64,000 bases of DNA from JAGWRI01 sp963728785 (GCA_963728785.1 CAVSKV010000002.1:1736001-1800000); one strand, 5' to 3'. Shown: positions 7,869 to 17,508, counted from the stretch's first letter. Numbers and translations: made by a program. The notes: generated from the sequence alone by a model not told the origin.

Positions 7869-9074
7869 CTATTCCACGAGCATCGTGCCCGGCTCTTCCA
7901 TCAGTTCCTTGACGCGCACCAGGAAGAGCACGGCCTGCTGTCCGTCGACGATGCGGTGGTCGTAAGAGAGCGCGATGTACATCATTGGCCGGATCGCGAC
8001 CTGACCGTCCACAGCGATGGGACGGTCCTGGACCTTGTGGAGTCCAAGGATACCGACTTGCGGATAGTTCAGGATTGGCGTGGACAGGAGCGAGCCGAAC
8101 ACGCCGCCGTTTGTGATCGTGAACGTGCCACCTGTGAGATCGTCCATGGTCAGCTTGGAGTTGCGCGCCCGGTCGGCCACGTCGTTCATCTGCCGGGCGA
8201 TAACGAGCAACCCCATGCGATCAGCATCCTTGATGTTCGGCACCACCAGTCCGGCATCCGATGCGACGGCGATACCCATGTTCACATAGTGCTTGTAAAT
8301 GACGGCATCGCCGTCGATTTGCGCGTTCACCGTTGGGAACGCCTTGAGGGCCTGGCACGCGGCCTTCACGAAGAAGGGCATGAACGACAGCTTCACGCCG
8401 TGCTCCTTCTCAACACGGTCCTTGAGCCGCGTGCGCAGTCTCATCACGGCGCTCATATCGATCTCGTTGAACGTCGTGAGGTGGGCCGTCGCGTGCTGCG
8501 CCTGGAGCAGATTGTCGGCGATCCGCTTGCGGCGGGTAGACATCTTTTCCCGTGTCTCGCGCAGTTCATCGCCGACCCGCTGGGCGCTCGGTGGTCCCAT
8601 GGCACGGGTCGTCGCGGCACGGATGGCCATCGCGTCGAGCACGTCGGACTTGCTGACCACGCCGCCGAGTCCCGTGCCTTTCAGCCCCGACAGATCCAGC
8701 CCCGACGCTGCGGCGAGGCGTTCGGCGGCCGGCGACACGCGTGCGGTGGCGACGACGGACGGCGGCGCGCCGGGGATCGGTGGAGCGGGCTTAAGAGGAG
8801 CCACTGCCGCCGGCTTGCCCGGGGCAACGGCGGGGGCGGCCGACTCGTCCAACTCGGCGAGTGCGTCGTCCACGCGCACGGCATCACCCTCAGCATGCAA
8901 ACGCTTGGTGAGGACCCCGCCGCTCAACGAAGGGACTTCGACCGTAATCTTGTCCGTTTCGAGTTCGACGATGGTGTCCCCGGGAGCGACAGCGTCGCCC
9001 TCGGATTTGAGCCAGCGGGATACGATCGCTTCGGTAATGGATTCGCCGAGCGGGGGGACCTTGATGGACGTCAT
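7869..9074 (-). CDS. sucB: dihydrolipoyllysine succinyltransferase (2-oxoglutarate dehydrogenase E2)
   Basis: 401 residues in the E2 order. The lipoyl domain (about residues 1-76) has the modified lysine in ELETDKITVEV. An Ala/Pro-rich linker follows, then a peripheral subunit-binding domain (about residues 110-145, VSPAAERLAAASGLDLSGLKGTG). The C-terminal acyltransferase domain has the active-site SYDHRIVDG (His and Asp). The DKITVEV form and length favour the succinyl (odhB/sucB) type over acetyl or branched-chain E2. It transfers the succinyl group to CoA in the TCA cycle. E1 (sucA) is not in the window. Confidence 0.93.
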   Translation of the reverse strand: MTSIKVPPLGESITEAIVSRWLKSEGDAVAPGDTIVELETDKITVEVPSLSGGVLTKRLHAEGDAVRVDDALAELDESAAPAVAPGKPAAVAPLKPAPPIPGAPPSVVATARVSPAAERLAAASGLDLSGLKGTGLGGVVSKSDVLDAMAIRAATTRAMGPPSAQRVGDELRETREKMSTRRKRIADNLLQAQHATAHLTTFNEIDMSAVMRLRTRLKDRVEKEHGVKLSFMPFFVKAACQALKAFPTVNAQIDGDAVIYKHYVNMGIAVASDAGLVVPNIKDADRMGLLVIARQMNDVADRARNSKLTMDDLTGGTFTITNGGVFGSLLSTPILNYPQVGILGLHKVQDRPIAVDGQVAIRPMMYIALSYDHRIVDGQQAVLFLVRVKELMEEPGTMLVE

Positions 9075-9204
9075 CGGATTCGGTGTCTGGTCTCGGCGGC
9101 CCGGTCACCGCGGGCCCCTGGATTCCGGTGCATATTTCCACCGCACGGACAGCCGCGGCTGTGGCTAGCCGCAAGCGTGTGCAATATAACGCCCGAGGAT
9201 TGCG

Positions 9205-10245
9205 GTGCGAGCACTCACGATCTCCGCTCATGGCGGGCTCGACCAACTTCAAGTCCGCGATGACCTGCCCGAGCCGGCGGTGCGCGAGCCGACCGACGTA
9301 AGGGTGCGGGTCGCGGCGGCCGCGCTGAATCACCTGGATTTGTTCGTGCTCGCGGGGCTACCCGGCGTGACGATCGTCCCGCCCTGGGTGGTGGCCGCCG
9401 ACGCCGTTGGGGTGATCGATCAGGTCGGGACGGGCGCCCGAGGACTGCGCGAAGGCGACACCGTAATCCTGAACCCCGGGATCAGTGACCGCACCTGTGC
9501 GTACTGTCGCGGGGGAGAGCAATCGCTGTGCGTGGGGTTCGGCATTCTGGGAGAGCACCGCCCGGGGACAGCTGCGGAGCACATCGTCGTACCCGGTGTG
9601 AACGCGTGGCCCGTTCCGGCGAGCACGCCCGTGGCCGAAGCGGCGGCATTCGGGCTGGTAACGCTCACCGCGTGGCGGATGCTCATCACGCGGGCGCAGG
9701 TGCGAGCGGGGGAGCGGGTGCTCATCTGGGGCATAGGCGGTGGGGTGGCGACAGCGGCACTGCAAATCTGCAAGCTCGTGGGCGCCGAGGTGTGGGTGAC
9801 CTCGAGCAGCGACGAGAAACTGGTGCGGGCTCGGAGACTGGGCGCGGATCACACGCTCAACCATCGCACCCAGGACGTGGTGCGTGAAATCAGGGCGGCC
9901 ACCGGGAAGGCTGGTGTAGATGTGGTAGTGGACAACGTAGGCGCGGCAACGTGGAAGCAGTCGTTGGGCACGCTGGGCAAGCGGGGTCGGCTGGTGACTT
10001 GCGGCGGCACGTCGGGGCCGATGGTGGAAACCGACGTGCGCCGGCTGTTCTGGAACCAGTGGTCGATTCTCGGCTCGACGATGGGAAACGACATGGAGTT
10101 CGAGGCCGTCACGGAGCACCTGCGCGCGGGGCGGCTCCTGCCGCCCGTGGACCGGGAGTATCCGCTGTCGCACGGACGGGAGGCGTACGCGCGGTTGCAG
10201 GCGGGCGAGCAGTTCGGGAAGATCGTTCTGAGGGTAGGAACGTGA
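9205..10245 (+). CDS. zinc-type medium-chain dehydrogenase / quinone reductase family
   Basis: 346 residues from a GTG at 9205. The catalytic N-terminal domain has ALNHLDLFVLAGLPG and a structural-zinc-like cluster (CAYCRGGEQSLC, three Cys). A Rossmann NAD(P)-binding domain carries GERVLIWGIGGGVATAALQ and VDVVVDNVG. The ending EAYARLQAGEQFGKIVLRV is typical of the quinone oxidoreductase/alcohol dehydrogenase family. The substrate is unknown. A TATAAC box (9185-9190) only 15 bases before the start suggests a very short leader. The next small gene overlaps its stop by four bases. Confidence 0.85.
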   Translation: MRALTISAHGGLDQLQVRDDLPEPAVREPTDVRVRVAAAALNHLDLFVLAGLPGVTIVPPWVVAADAVGVIDQVGTGARGLREGDTVILNPGISDRTCAYCRGGEQSLCVGFGILGEHRPGTAAEHIVVPGVNAWPVPASTPVAEAAAFGLVTLTAWRMLITRAQVRAGERVLIWGIGGGVATAALQICKLVGAEVWVTSSSDEKLVRARRLGADHTLNHRTQDVVREIRAATGKAGVDVVVDNVGAATWKQSLGTLGKRGRLVTCGGTSGPMVETDVRRLFWNQWSILGSTMGNDMEFEAVTEHLRAGRLLPPVDREYPLSHGREAYARLQAGEQFGKIVLRVGT

Positions 10246-10466
10246 GCGAGCAGGCGCAGTTTGCTCCGGACGAAGAGCGGGCGGTGCGGGAGGCATACGC
10301 AGCGGGCGGTGCCGTGCACTGTCCGCGCGACGGCGCGACCATGACGGCACGCGAGATCGGCGGCGGGTCGTTCGGACTCGGATACGCGCGGCAACGCGAG
10401 TGGCTATTGTGCCCCGCGTGCCGGCGGAGCGTGATCTTCGATCGGCGGCGGGGCACGCGCACGTAG
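10242..10466 (+). CDS. small zinc-ribbon protein
   Basis: 74 residues from GTG 10242, overlapping the stop of the dehydrogenase gene (GTGA), so translation is probably coupled. It carries two cysteine pairs, HCPRDGATM (one Cys) and LLCPACRRSVIFDRR (CxxC), resembling a degenerate zinc ribbon. No known family name comes to mind. Its N-terminus is an acidic helix (SEQAQFAPDEERAVREAYAAGG). Confidence 0.6.
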   Translation: MSEQAQFAPDEERAVREAYAAGGAVHCPRDGATMTAREIGGGSFGLGYARQREWLLCPACRRSVIFDRRRGTRT

Positions 10467-10531
10467 GGGCCGGACGGCTCGTCGCTGGCGGCGAACCGGT
10501 GTAGCTTGTTCTTCAAATTCCTGGATGACGC

Positions 10532-11308
10532 ATGCTGCTTCAGCTGCAGGACACCACGCAGGTTTCGAATTTTGCCGGACGATTGGGGGACAGTTTCGCA
10601 CAGGTGTTCACCGACTTCCTGCGTCCGCTCGGCGGCGCGGCCATCATCCTGTTCGCCGGCTATCTCATGGCGAAGCTGCTGCAGCGGATGGTGGAGCGCT
10701 TGCTCCGGCGCATACGGTTGAACGAGATCCTGGAGCGGGGAGGGGTCCTCGAGGCCGTCGAACGGGGAGGGTCGCATCCGAATCCCGCGCGAGCGGTAGC
10801 GGGATTCGTGTTCTGGCTGATGATGTTCGCGGTGATCCTGGTAGCGGCCGATGCGCTGGGACTGCCGTCGCTGGCCAACGTGTTCTCAGAGCTGGTGAGT
10901 TACATCCCGAGCCTGATCGCGGCGGTCATCATCGTGCTGGTTGGCATCGTTCTTGGCCGGTTCATAGGTGGGCTGATCGCCGCTTCGGCGGGCGCGCTCA
11001 CGGGCGGGCGGACACTGGCGCATGTGGGCCGCGGCGGAGTGATCCTGCTTGCGGTGTTCATGGCAGTTCAGGAGCTCGGGATCGCGACCGACATCGTGAC
11101 GACGGCATTCGCGATCCTGTTTGGGGCGGTCGCGCTTGCCTTGGCGTTGGCGTTCGGATTGGGGAACCGCGCCCTGGCAGCAGAGGTCACGCGCCAGTGG
11201 TACGAGCAGTACCGCGCGGAGCGCGACGAAGTGCAGGCGCTGGAGCGGCGCGCCGTGGCCCAGGAGGAGGCGAACCTGGAGCGCGAAGAGGCCGAATCTG
11301 GCGGGTAG
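10532..11308 (+). CDS. mechanosensitive-channel-like membrane protein (conserved TM-helix repeat)
   Basis: 258 residues with five or so membrane helices: about 34-52, 88-108, 118-145 (YIPSLIAAVIIVLVGIVLG), 165-182 and 188-208 (AFAILFGAVALALALAFGLGNRALA). The 'FGLGNR.LA' stretch matches the pore-helix region of the conserved TM-helix proteins related to MscS. The beta-domain of true MscS is missing; instead a charged coiled-coil tail follows (YEQYRAERDEVQALERRAVAQEEANLEREEAE). It likely forms a small inner-membrane channel or scaffold. Confidence 0.75.
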   Translation: MLLQLQDTTQVSNFAGRLGDSFAQVFTDFLRPLGGAAIILFAGYLMAKLLQRMVERLLRRIRLNEILERGGVLEAVERGGSHPNPARAVAGFVFWLMMFAVILVAADALGLPSLANVFSELVSYIPSLIAAVIIVLVGIVLGRFIGGLIAASAGALTGGRTLAHVGRGGVILLAVFMAVQELGIATDIVTTAFAILFGAVALALALAFGLGNRALAAEVTRQWYEQYRAERDEVQALERRAVAQEEANLEREEAESGG

Positions 11309-11406
11309 GCCCCGGCAATTCGCGGGGTGAAACAGGCTCTGGATTTTGGTTCGGACCACTGTTCGCAAGTGCTTGAATTACAATGGTTTACGTCGCGCGC
11401 TATCGG

Positions 11407-11435
11407 TTGATTTTCGCCCCCGCAACGGTTAGTTT
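11407..11435 (+). promoter_or_regulatory. candidate gyrA promoter
   Basis: TTGATT (11407-11412) is 17 bases upstream of TAGTTT (11430-11435). Transcription would begin only a few bases before the GTG at 11445, giving a nearly leaderless mRNA. The same spacing and similar hexamers occur upstream of coxB and the diguanylate cyclase. Confidence 0.45.
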
Positions 11436-11444
11436 AAGGCTTCT

Positions 11445-14000
11445 GTGGCCGACCACATTTCCGCCCCTGCCTCCACGCTCAAAATGACGGCTCCGAACAA
11501 TCGCGAACGGATTCTTCCGCGGCTCATCGACGACGAGATCAAAGAGTCGTTCATCAACTATTCGATGAGTGTGATCGTATCGCGCGCACTGCCCGACGTG
11601 CGCGACGGTTTGAAGCCGGTGCACCGCCGAGTGCTCTATGCGATGAACGAATTGGGGCTCATCCCCGGGCGTCCGTACAAGAAGTCGGCTACGGTGGTGG
11701 GCGACGTGCTTGGCAAGTATCACCCGCACGGCGACTCGAGCGTGTATGACGCGCTGGTGCGCATGGTGCAGGACTTCTCGTTGCGGTATCCGCTCATCGA
11801 TGGACAGGGGAACTTCGGCTCGGTGGAAGGCGATCCCGCGGCGGCGTACCGGTACACCGAGGCGCGGCTCACGCCGGTAGCGATGGAGATGCTGGCCGAC
11901 ATCGACAAGAACACTGTCGAATTCGTGCCGAACTTCGATGACCGATTGCAGGAACCGGCCGTGCTTCCATCTGGAATCCCCAACCTGGTCGTCAACGGTT
12001 CATCGGGGATCGCGGTGGGGATGGCGACCAACATTCCACCACACAACCTGGGCGAGGTCGTGTCGGCGCTGCTGCACCTGATCGACCATCCGGATGCGAC
12101 GATTACCGAACTGCGGCGGTACGTGAAGGGGCCCGACTTTCCCACGGCCGGGTTCATCTACGGCCGCCAGGGAGTGAGGGACTACCAGGAGACGGGGCGC
12201 GGCCGAATCGTGATGCGCGCGCGCGCGGTGATCGAGGAGAAGGAGTCGTCGAACAAGGCGCAGATCGTGGTCACCGAGATCCCGTACCAGGTGAATAGCG
12301 CCAAACTGCTCGAGGACATCGCGCACCTCGTGCGCGACAAGAAGCTCGAAGGGATCAGCGATCTGCGGAACGAATCGGACCGCGAGGGGCTGCGCATCGT
12401 CATCGAGCTCAAGCGCGACGCGATTCCGCGCGTGGCACTTAATCAGCTCTACAAGCATACGCAGCTACAGACGACGTTCGGCGTGATCATGCTGGCGCTG
12501 GTGCCGGATGCTGCGACTGGGCGGCTCGTGCCCAAGATCATGCCGCTCAAAGAAGTGCTCGAGCACTACATCACCCATCGTCACGACGTGATCGTGCGGC
12601 GCGCGCAGTTCGAGCTGGACAAGGCACAGGAGCGCGAGCACATCCTCGAAGGGCTCAAGATCGCCGTCGACAACATCGATGAAGTGATCAAGGTCATTCG
12701 CGGCGCCGAGGATACGCCGACGGCGAGCGCCCAACTGCAGAAGCGGTTCAAGCTGAGCGAGCGGCAGGCCGAAGCAATTCTCAACATGCGACTGGCCAAG
12801 CTCACCGGGCTCGAGATCGAGAAGCTGGAAGACGAGCTGAAGGAGGTCCGCGGCACGATCAAGGAACTCCGCGCGTTGCTCGAGTCCAAGCCGGCGCGCA
12901 TGGCGTTGATGAAGGAAGAGTTGACGCGAGCGGCCGAGAAGTACGGCAACGAGCGCCGCACAGAGATCACCAGCGACGAGGGCGAATTCACGGTCGAGGA
13001 CTTGATCGCCGAAGAGGACATGGTGGTCACGATCTCGCATTCCGGCTACATCAAGCGGACGGCCGTGTCCACCTACCGACGGCAGCGACGTGGCGGCAAG
13101 GGAGGCACGGGGGCGACGTTGAAGGACGAGGATTTCGTGGAGCATCTGTTCATTGCCTCGACCCACGACTATCTGCTGTTCTTCACCGACGACGGGCGCG
13201 TGTTCTGGCTCAAGGTGCACGAGATCCCGCAGGCAGGCCGCGCCGCCAAGGGCAAGCCGGTGGTGAACATGATCAACGTGTCGCCGGAGACCCGCATCCA
13301 GGCGATGATGCCGGTACGGGAATTTCCGGAGAGCAAGTTCCTGCTGTTCGCCACCCGCCAGGGAACGGTGAAGAAGACGGCGCTTTCGCAGTACGCCAAC
13401 CCACGCTCGACCGGGCTCAAGGCCATCAAGATCGAAGATGGCGACGAGTTGATCGACGTGCAGGTGACCGACGGCAACAATGATATCGTGCTCGCCACGC
13501 GGCACGGGCTGTCGATCCGCTTTCACGAAAGCGATGTGCGGCCCATGGGACGCGATACGACGGGCGTGCACGGCGTCGCGCTCGGTGATGGCGACGTTCT
13601 AGTAGGCATGGTCGTCGTAAAGCGGGAAGCCAACCTCCTGGTGGTTACGGAACGCGGCATGGGCAAGTGCTCGCCGATCGACGAGTACCGGGTGCAGAAA
13701 CGCGGCGGCAAGGGGATCATCACCGTGCATCGGACCGAAAGGACCGGCGACACGGTGAGCATCAAGGAAGTCCTCCCCGACGACGAACTGATGCTGATCA
13801 CCAAGCAGGGGATGATCATCCGGATGCCGGTGAAGGGCATCCGCGTGGCTGGGCGCAACACCCAGGGTGTACGCCTGGTTGATCTCGAGGGTGACGACCT
13901 GGTGCGCGACGTGGCCCGCGTAGTGCCGGACGAGGTGGAGGAAGGGGAGGGGGCCGATGAGGGCACCGGCGAACCGGTAGGCGCCGGCGATGAGGAGTGA
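11445..14000 (+). CDS. gyrA: DNA gyrase subunit A
   Basis: 851 residues from GTG 11445. The breakage-reunion domain has ALPDVRDGLKPVHRRVLYAM, the quinolone-pocket segment YHPHGDSSVYDALVRM and the catalytic Tyr in AAAYRYTEARLTP (about residue 140). The C-terminal wrapping domain contains the GyrA-box QRRGGKGG (about residue 545), which separates GyrA from ParC, followed by the repeated blades. The positions equal to E. coli Ser83 and Asp87 are Ser and Asp, the quinolone-sensitive state. The acidic C-terminal tail (DEVEEGEGADEG) is normal. gyrB is not adjacent. Confidence 0.97.
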   Translation: MADHISAPASTLKMTAPNNRERILPRLIDDEIKESFINYSMSVIVSRALPDVRDGLKPVHRRVLYAMNELGLIPGRPYKKSATVVGDVLGKYHPHGDSSVYDALVRMVQDFSLRYPLIDGQGNFGSVEGDPAAAYRYTEARLTPVAMEMLADIDKNTVEFVPNFDDRLQEPAVLPSGIPNLVVNGSSGIAVGMATNIPPHNLGEVVSALLHLIDHPDATITELRRYVKGPDFPTAGFIYGRQGVRDYQETGRGRIVMRARAVIEEKESSNKAQIVVTEIPYQVNSAKLLEDIAHLVRDKKLEGISDLRNESDREGLRIVIELKRDAIPRVALNQLYKHTQLQTTFGVIMLALVPDAATGRLVPKIMPLKEVLEHYITHRHDVIVRRAQFELDKAQEREHILEGLKIAVDNIDEVIKVIRGAEDTPTASAQLQKRFKLSERQAEAILNMRLAKLTGLEIEKLEDELKEVRGTIKELRALLESKPARMALMKEELTRAAEKYGNERRTEITSDEGEFTVEDLIAEEDMVVTISHSGYIKRTAVSTYRRQRRGGKGGTGATLKDEDFVEHLFIASTHDYLLFFTDDGRVFWLKVHEIPQAGRAAKGKPVVNMINVSPETRIQAMMPVREFPESKFLLFATRQGTVKKTALSQYANPRSTGLKAIKIEDGDELIDVQVTDGNNDIVLATRHGLSIRFHESDVRPMGRDTTGVHGVALGDGDVLVGMVVVKREANLLVVTERGMGKCSPIDEYRVQKRGGKGIITVHRTERTGDTVSIKEVLPDDELMLITKQGMIIRMPVKGIRVAGRNTQGVRLVDLEGDDLVRDVARVVPDEVEEGEGADEGTGEPVGAGDEE

Positions 14001-14078
14001 GCGTGCGACGCATGGGCCGGCCGGGAGCGCTCTCGCCCCGTGCGGCCAACGGCCTTCGCTGCGGGCGCCACGCCGTGC

Positions 14079-14107
14079 TTTACCATCTGCCCGTGGGAAC
14101 ATAGGTT
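14079..14107 (+). promoter_or_regulatory. candidate promoter of diguanylate cyclase operon
   Basis: TTTACC (14079-14084) is followed after 17 bases by TAGGTT (14102-14107), the same -10-like hexamer as at coxB. A small hairpin AGCTCG/CGAGCT follows before the start at 14127. Confidence 0.35.
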
Positions 14108-14126
14108 AGCTCGATCAACGAGCTTC

Positions 14127-15404
14127 ATGTCGATGTCTTCTAGTGTCCCCAACAGCACGTCGCCGCGACGGAGCCCCGTTTCACTCGAAGCGGTGCGCCA
14201 GTCCCGTCACCTGACGGAACTTGGAGAGGCCCTCGGCCAGGCCCGGGCCGAAGCGCAGCGGGAGGCGATCCTGTGGCAACGCTGGGTTCGGTATCTCGGT
14301 GTGCTGCTGGCACTACTCGTCGCGCTACTCTTCGGCGCTGCCCCCGGTGACGCGGCGCTGATGCAAGTTGTGATCGCCTGCGGCGTCTACATCGCCGTCA
14401 TCATGGCAGCTTCATGGTGGGTGAAACGGTCGGAGCGCGGCGTGCTCCTCCCAGCGCTGCCGGCACTGCTCGTGACTGCAGATATTGGCATGATGGCGGC
14501 CTTCTTCTATTTCGCGAGCAGCGGGTCGGTGCATTACCGCATGCTGCTCATTGGCCTGCTGGCCGTGCAACTCGCGGTGTTCTATTTCGGCAAATGGTTG
14601 GGCGCCTACGCGGCCGCGCTCACGACGGCCGCGTATCTGGTGATCGACCTGGTGTTCCCGCCGTTCATCCCAGGCGGGGCGGCGCTGTTAAGCCGCACGC
14701 TCCTCACGGCGGCGACCTTCGCCCTCGTCAGCGGAGCCGTGATCTTCGTGTTCGGCAGCTTCCGGCAGCGTATGGACGAATTGCGCCTGTTCTGCAGGCT
14801 TGTGGAGGATGGCGAACTGACGACCAAGTTGACTGCCACCCAGGCTCCGCACCCCGATGATCTGACGCTGCTGGCCCGCAGCTTCGAGACGATGCGCGAC
14901 CGGTTCGCCGAACAGATCGGGACTGACCCGCTCACGGGGTGCGTGAACCGGCGAGCGCTGGAGAACCGCCTGCGCACCGACTGGCGCCTGGCCAAGCGGC
15001 GGGGGTCGCACGTAGCCGTGGTGGCGATCGACCTGGACCACTTCAAGACGGTCAATGACTCGCGTGGCCACCCAGTGGGAGACATGGTGCTGCAGCAACT
15101 GGCAGGCATCATGAAGGCCACGGCGCGTGATACCGACACGGTGGCGCGCTTGGGCGGTGATGAATTCGTGGTCGTACTTCCCGATACGGGGTGGGAGGGG
15201 GCGACGAAATTCGCCGAACGGCTACGTCAGCGCGTGGCGGAGTATTCATTCGGGCCTGGCGACGCTCCTGTAGGCGCCACAGTGTCGGTCGGGGTAGCAT
15301 TGGCCCGCGGGACCGATCCCATCTCACCGGAACTGCTATTGCACGAAGCCGACCGTTCGCTGTACAAGGCGAAGACCGACGGCCGGAACCGGGTCTATTC
15401 CTGA
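14127..15404 (+). CDS. membrane diguanylate cyclase (GGDEF)
   Basis: 425 residues from ATG 14127. A short helical N-terminus is followed by six or so membrane helices (about residues 50-215, for example LGVLLALLVALLFGAA and LLTAATFALVSGAVIFVFG) and a linker that resembles HAMP (LVEDGELTTKL). The C-terminal GGDEF domain is complete: DPLTGCVNRRAL, DLDHFKTVNDSRGHPVGD, LGGDEFVVVLPD and TVSVGVA. No clear RxxD inhibitory site is seen before GGDEF. It makes cyclic di-GMP at the inner membrane in response to an unknown signal. Its TGA overlaps the ATG of the dehydratase gene, so the two are probably translated together. Confidence 0.92.
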   Translation: MSMSSSVPNSTSPRRSPVSLEAVRQSRHLTELGEALGQARAEAQREAILWQRWVRYLGVLLALLVALLFGAAPGDAALMQVVIACGVYIAVIMAASWWVKRSERGVLLPALPALLVTADIGMMAAFFYFASSGSVHYRMLLIGLLAVQLAVFYFGKWLGAYAAALTTAAYLVIDLVFPPFIPGGAALLSRTLLTAATFALVSGAVIFVFGSFRQRMDELRLFCRLVEDGELTTKLTATQAPHPDDLTLLARSFETMRDRFAEQIGTDPLTGCVNRRALENRLRTDWRLAKRRGSHVAVVAIDLDHFKTVNDSRGHPVGDMVLQQLAGIMKATARDTDTVARLGGDEFVVVLPDTGWEGATKFAERLRQRVAEYSFGPGDAPVGATVSVGVALARGTDPISPELLLHEADRSLYKAKTDGRNRVYS

Positions 15405-16390
15405 TGGCTGCTGCGGCCGCCCCGCCGGACGCGCTCGTCGGGATCGAGCAGTTCCGGCGCGCGGCGGCGACGCTCCGGCCGGTGGCGGTGCGCACCCCGC
15501 TCCTGCCCTGCGATGCGCTTCGTGAGATCGCTGGCGCCGACGTCTGGCTCAAGCCCGAGATGCTGCAGCGCGGCGGAGCGTTCAAGTTCCGGGGGGCGTA
15601 CAACTACCTGGCCAACATGACGGCGGTGGCTCGGGCTCGCGGCGTGATCGCCCCGTCGTCGGGCAACCACGCGCAGGCAGTGGCGCTGGCGGCGCGCCTG
15701 TTCGGAGTGCCGGCCACGGTGGTCATGCCCACCACGGTCACGCCGGCCAAGCGCGCCGGCGCCGAGCGGCTGGGTGCGCGCATCGAGCTCGCCGGCACGA
15801 CCACCGCGCACCGCATGGAACGTGCGCTCGAAATCGCGCGGGCCGACGGCTCCACGGTCGTGCCGCCGTACGATGACCCGACGATCATCGCGGGGCAGGG
15901 CACCGTGGGGCTCGAGATCGCGGAGCAACTACCAGGCGTAGCGACGGTGCTCGTGCCGGTGGGCGGGGGCGGGTTGAGCGCTGGTGTCGCGGCCGCCGTC
16001 AAGCTCGCGGCCCCGAGGGCGCGCGTGATCGGTGTGGAGCCGACGGGCGCACCCAAGCTCACGCGGGCGCGCGAGGCGGGCGCACCCGTGCGCCTGGAAC
16101 GCACGGCGAGTATCGCCGATGGACTCCTGGCGGTCGAGATCGGGCGACTGCCGTTCGCACACCACCAGCGGTATCTGGACGACGTGGTGCTGGTGGACGA
16201 CGCGCCGGTTCGCAGCGCCATGCGCTTGTTGCTCGAGCGCTCGAAGCTGGTGTCCGAGCCCAGTGGCGCGATCACTGTAGCAGCGCTCATGTCGGGGGCG
16301 ATAGTGCCGACTGCCGGGCCGGTGGTGGTGGTATTGAGCGGTGGAAACGTGGACTGGGCGGGGCTGCAGGCGTTGCTCGGGCCCCTTTGA
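15404..16390 (+). CDS. threonine/serine dehydratase, PLP-dependent (catabolic type)
   Basis: 328 residues from an ATG sharing its A with the previous stop. PLP fold type II: the cofactor lysine lies in GGAFKFRGAYNYL (about residue 53), the phosphate loop is PVGGGGLSAG, and the substrate loop is SSGNHAQAVA. There is no C-terminal ACT domain, so the enzyme resembles short catabolic threonine ammonia-lyases or serine racemases rather than full-length allosteric IlvA. It would deaminate L-Thr to 2-oxobutyrate (or Ser to pyruvate). A second, different member lies at 42.8-43.8 kb. Confidence 0.88.
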   Translation: MAAAAAPPDALVGIEQFRRAAATLRPVAVRTPLLPCDALREIAGADVWLKPEMLQRGGAFKFRGAYNYLANMTAVARARGVIAPSSGNHAQAVALAARLFGVPATVVMPTTVTPAKRAGAERLGARIELAGTTTAHRMERALEIARADGSTVVPPYDDPTIIAGQGTVGLEIAEQLPGVATVLVPVGGGGLSAGVAAAVKLAAPRARVIGVEPTGAPKLTRAREAGAPVRLERTASIADGLLAVEIGRLPFAHHQRYLDDVVLVDDAPVRSAMRLLLERSKLVSEPSGAITVAALMSGAIVPTAGPVVVVLSGGNVDWAGLQALLGPL

Positions 16391-16443
16391 CGGGATAGGA
16401 GATTCGATTTGACGGCCTCCCGTTTGCAGGGCACCTTTGGCCG

Positions 16444-17508
16444 ATGAAACGCTGCCCCAGTTGTCGCACCGAATACGCCGGCGACGACCAGTTCTGTACC
16501 AACGACGGCACGCGTCTCATGCCGGGGTCGGATTCCGCCGCCAACATTCGCGCAACAACCGCGACGCACCGACCGGCGGGCGACGATGGGCCAACCGGGA
16601 CGGCGATGGCAGGCCGCCTGCTCGACATCCGCTACGAGGTCGAGGAGCAGGTAGGCGAGGGGGGCACGTCGTTCGTCTACCTGGCCACCGACGTCAGCAC
16701 GCAACGGCGGTGTGCCATCAAGGTTCTGCCGGCAACGCTGTCGCGGGATGCGAACGCGATGGCGCGCCTCAAATGGGAGGCTGGCCTGGGCAATCGGCTG
16801 GCGCACCCCAACGTTTGCCGCATCGTCAGCGTGGGCGAGACGGAAGATGGGCTCCTTTATGTGGTGATGCCGTTCATGGAAGGAGAGACTCTGTGGGACC
16901 GCAACACCCGGCTGGGGCACATCCCACTGGACGAAACCGTGCGGTTCGTGCAGGACGTGGCGGCGGGTCTTCATGCGGCGCACGCACTCAACATCGTGCA
17001 CGGCGATCTGAAGCCCGAGAACGTCATGGTATGCCAGCGACCGGACGGCACTGAATACGCCGTGGTGATGGACTTTGGCCTGGCTAGGGAGCACCGGATC
17101 GGGGCCGAGCTGCAGGACTCGCGGGCTACGCGGACCATCCTAGGTACGCCCGAGTTCATGAGTCCGGAGCAGCTGCGTGGCCGTCCACTCGACGCGCGCA
17201 CCGACATCTATTCATTGTCACTGCTCACGTACGAGATGCTGACCGGGCGGCTGCCGTTCCAGGGACGGACACAGCAGGAGAGTTTGATTGCGCGGCTGCA
17301 CAGCGACCCGGTTCCGCTGCGCAAGATGCGTCCCGATCTCAACTTCCCGGAAGCCGTCGAGCGCGTGCTCAACAAGGCCATGGCCCGCAACCCTGACGAC
17401 AGGCCACAAACGACATTGGAATTTGGCGGTGCACTTGCCGCCGCCGCAGCCTTGGCGGCTAGCGTGTGCGGCGACAACGGCCAGATGGCCCAGCCGTTCG
17501 CCCGATGA
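16444..17508 (+). CDS. soluble Ser/Thr protein kinase with N-terminal zinc ribbon
   Basis: 354 residues. The N-terminus MKRCPSCRTEYAGDDQFC is a zinc ribbon. A linker of about 40 residues leads to a Hanks-type kinase: Gly loop VGEGGTSFVYLA, ATP-lysine in CAIKVLPA, catalytic loop HGDLKPENVMV, DFGLARE and GTPEFMSPEQLRG with the APE-like end of the activation segment. The catalytic Asp is preceded by Gly rather than Arg (non-RD). There is no membrane helix or PASTA/sensor domain, so signalling would be cytoplasmic. Its TGA overlaps the ATG of the M1 peptidase gene. Confidence 0.92.
   Translation: MKRCPSCRTEYAGDDQFCTNDGTRLMPGSDSAANIRATTATHRPAGDDGPTGTAMAGRLLDIRYEVEEQVGEGGTSFVYLATDVSTQRRCAIKVLPATLSRDANAMARLKWEAGLGNRLAHPNVCRIVSVGETEDGLLYVVMPFMEGETLWDRNTRLGHIPLDETVRFVQDVAAGLHAAHALNIVHGDLKPENVMVCQRPDGTEYAVVMDFGLAREHRIGAELQDSRATRTILGTPEFMSPEQLRGRPLDARTDIYSLSLLTYEMLTGRLPFQGRTQQESLIARLHSDPVPLRKMRPDLNFPEAVERVLNKAMARNPDDRPQTTLEFGGALAAAAALAASVCGDNGQMAQPFAR

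Noticed and set aside
12465..13571. Minus-strand 368-residue open frame within gyrA
   Set aside because: Antisense shadow of a highly conserved essential gene, without domains.
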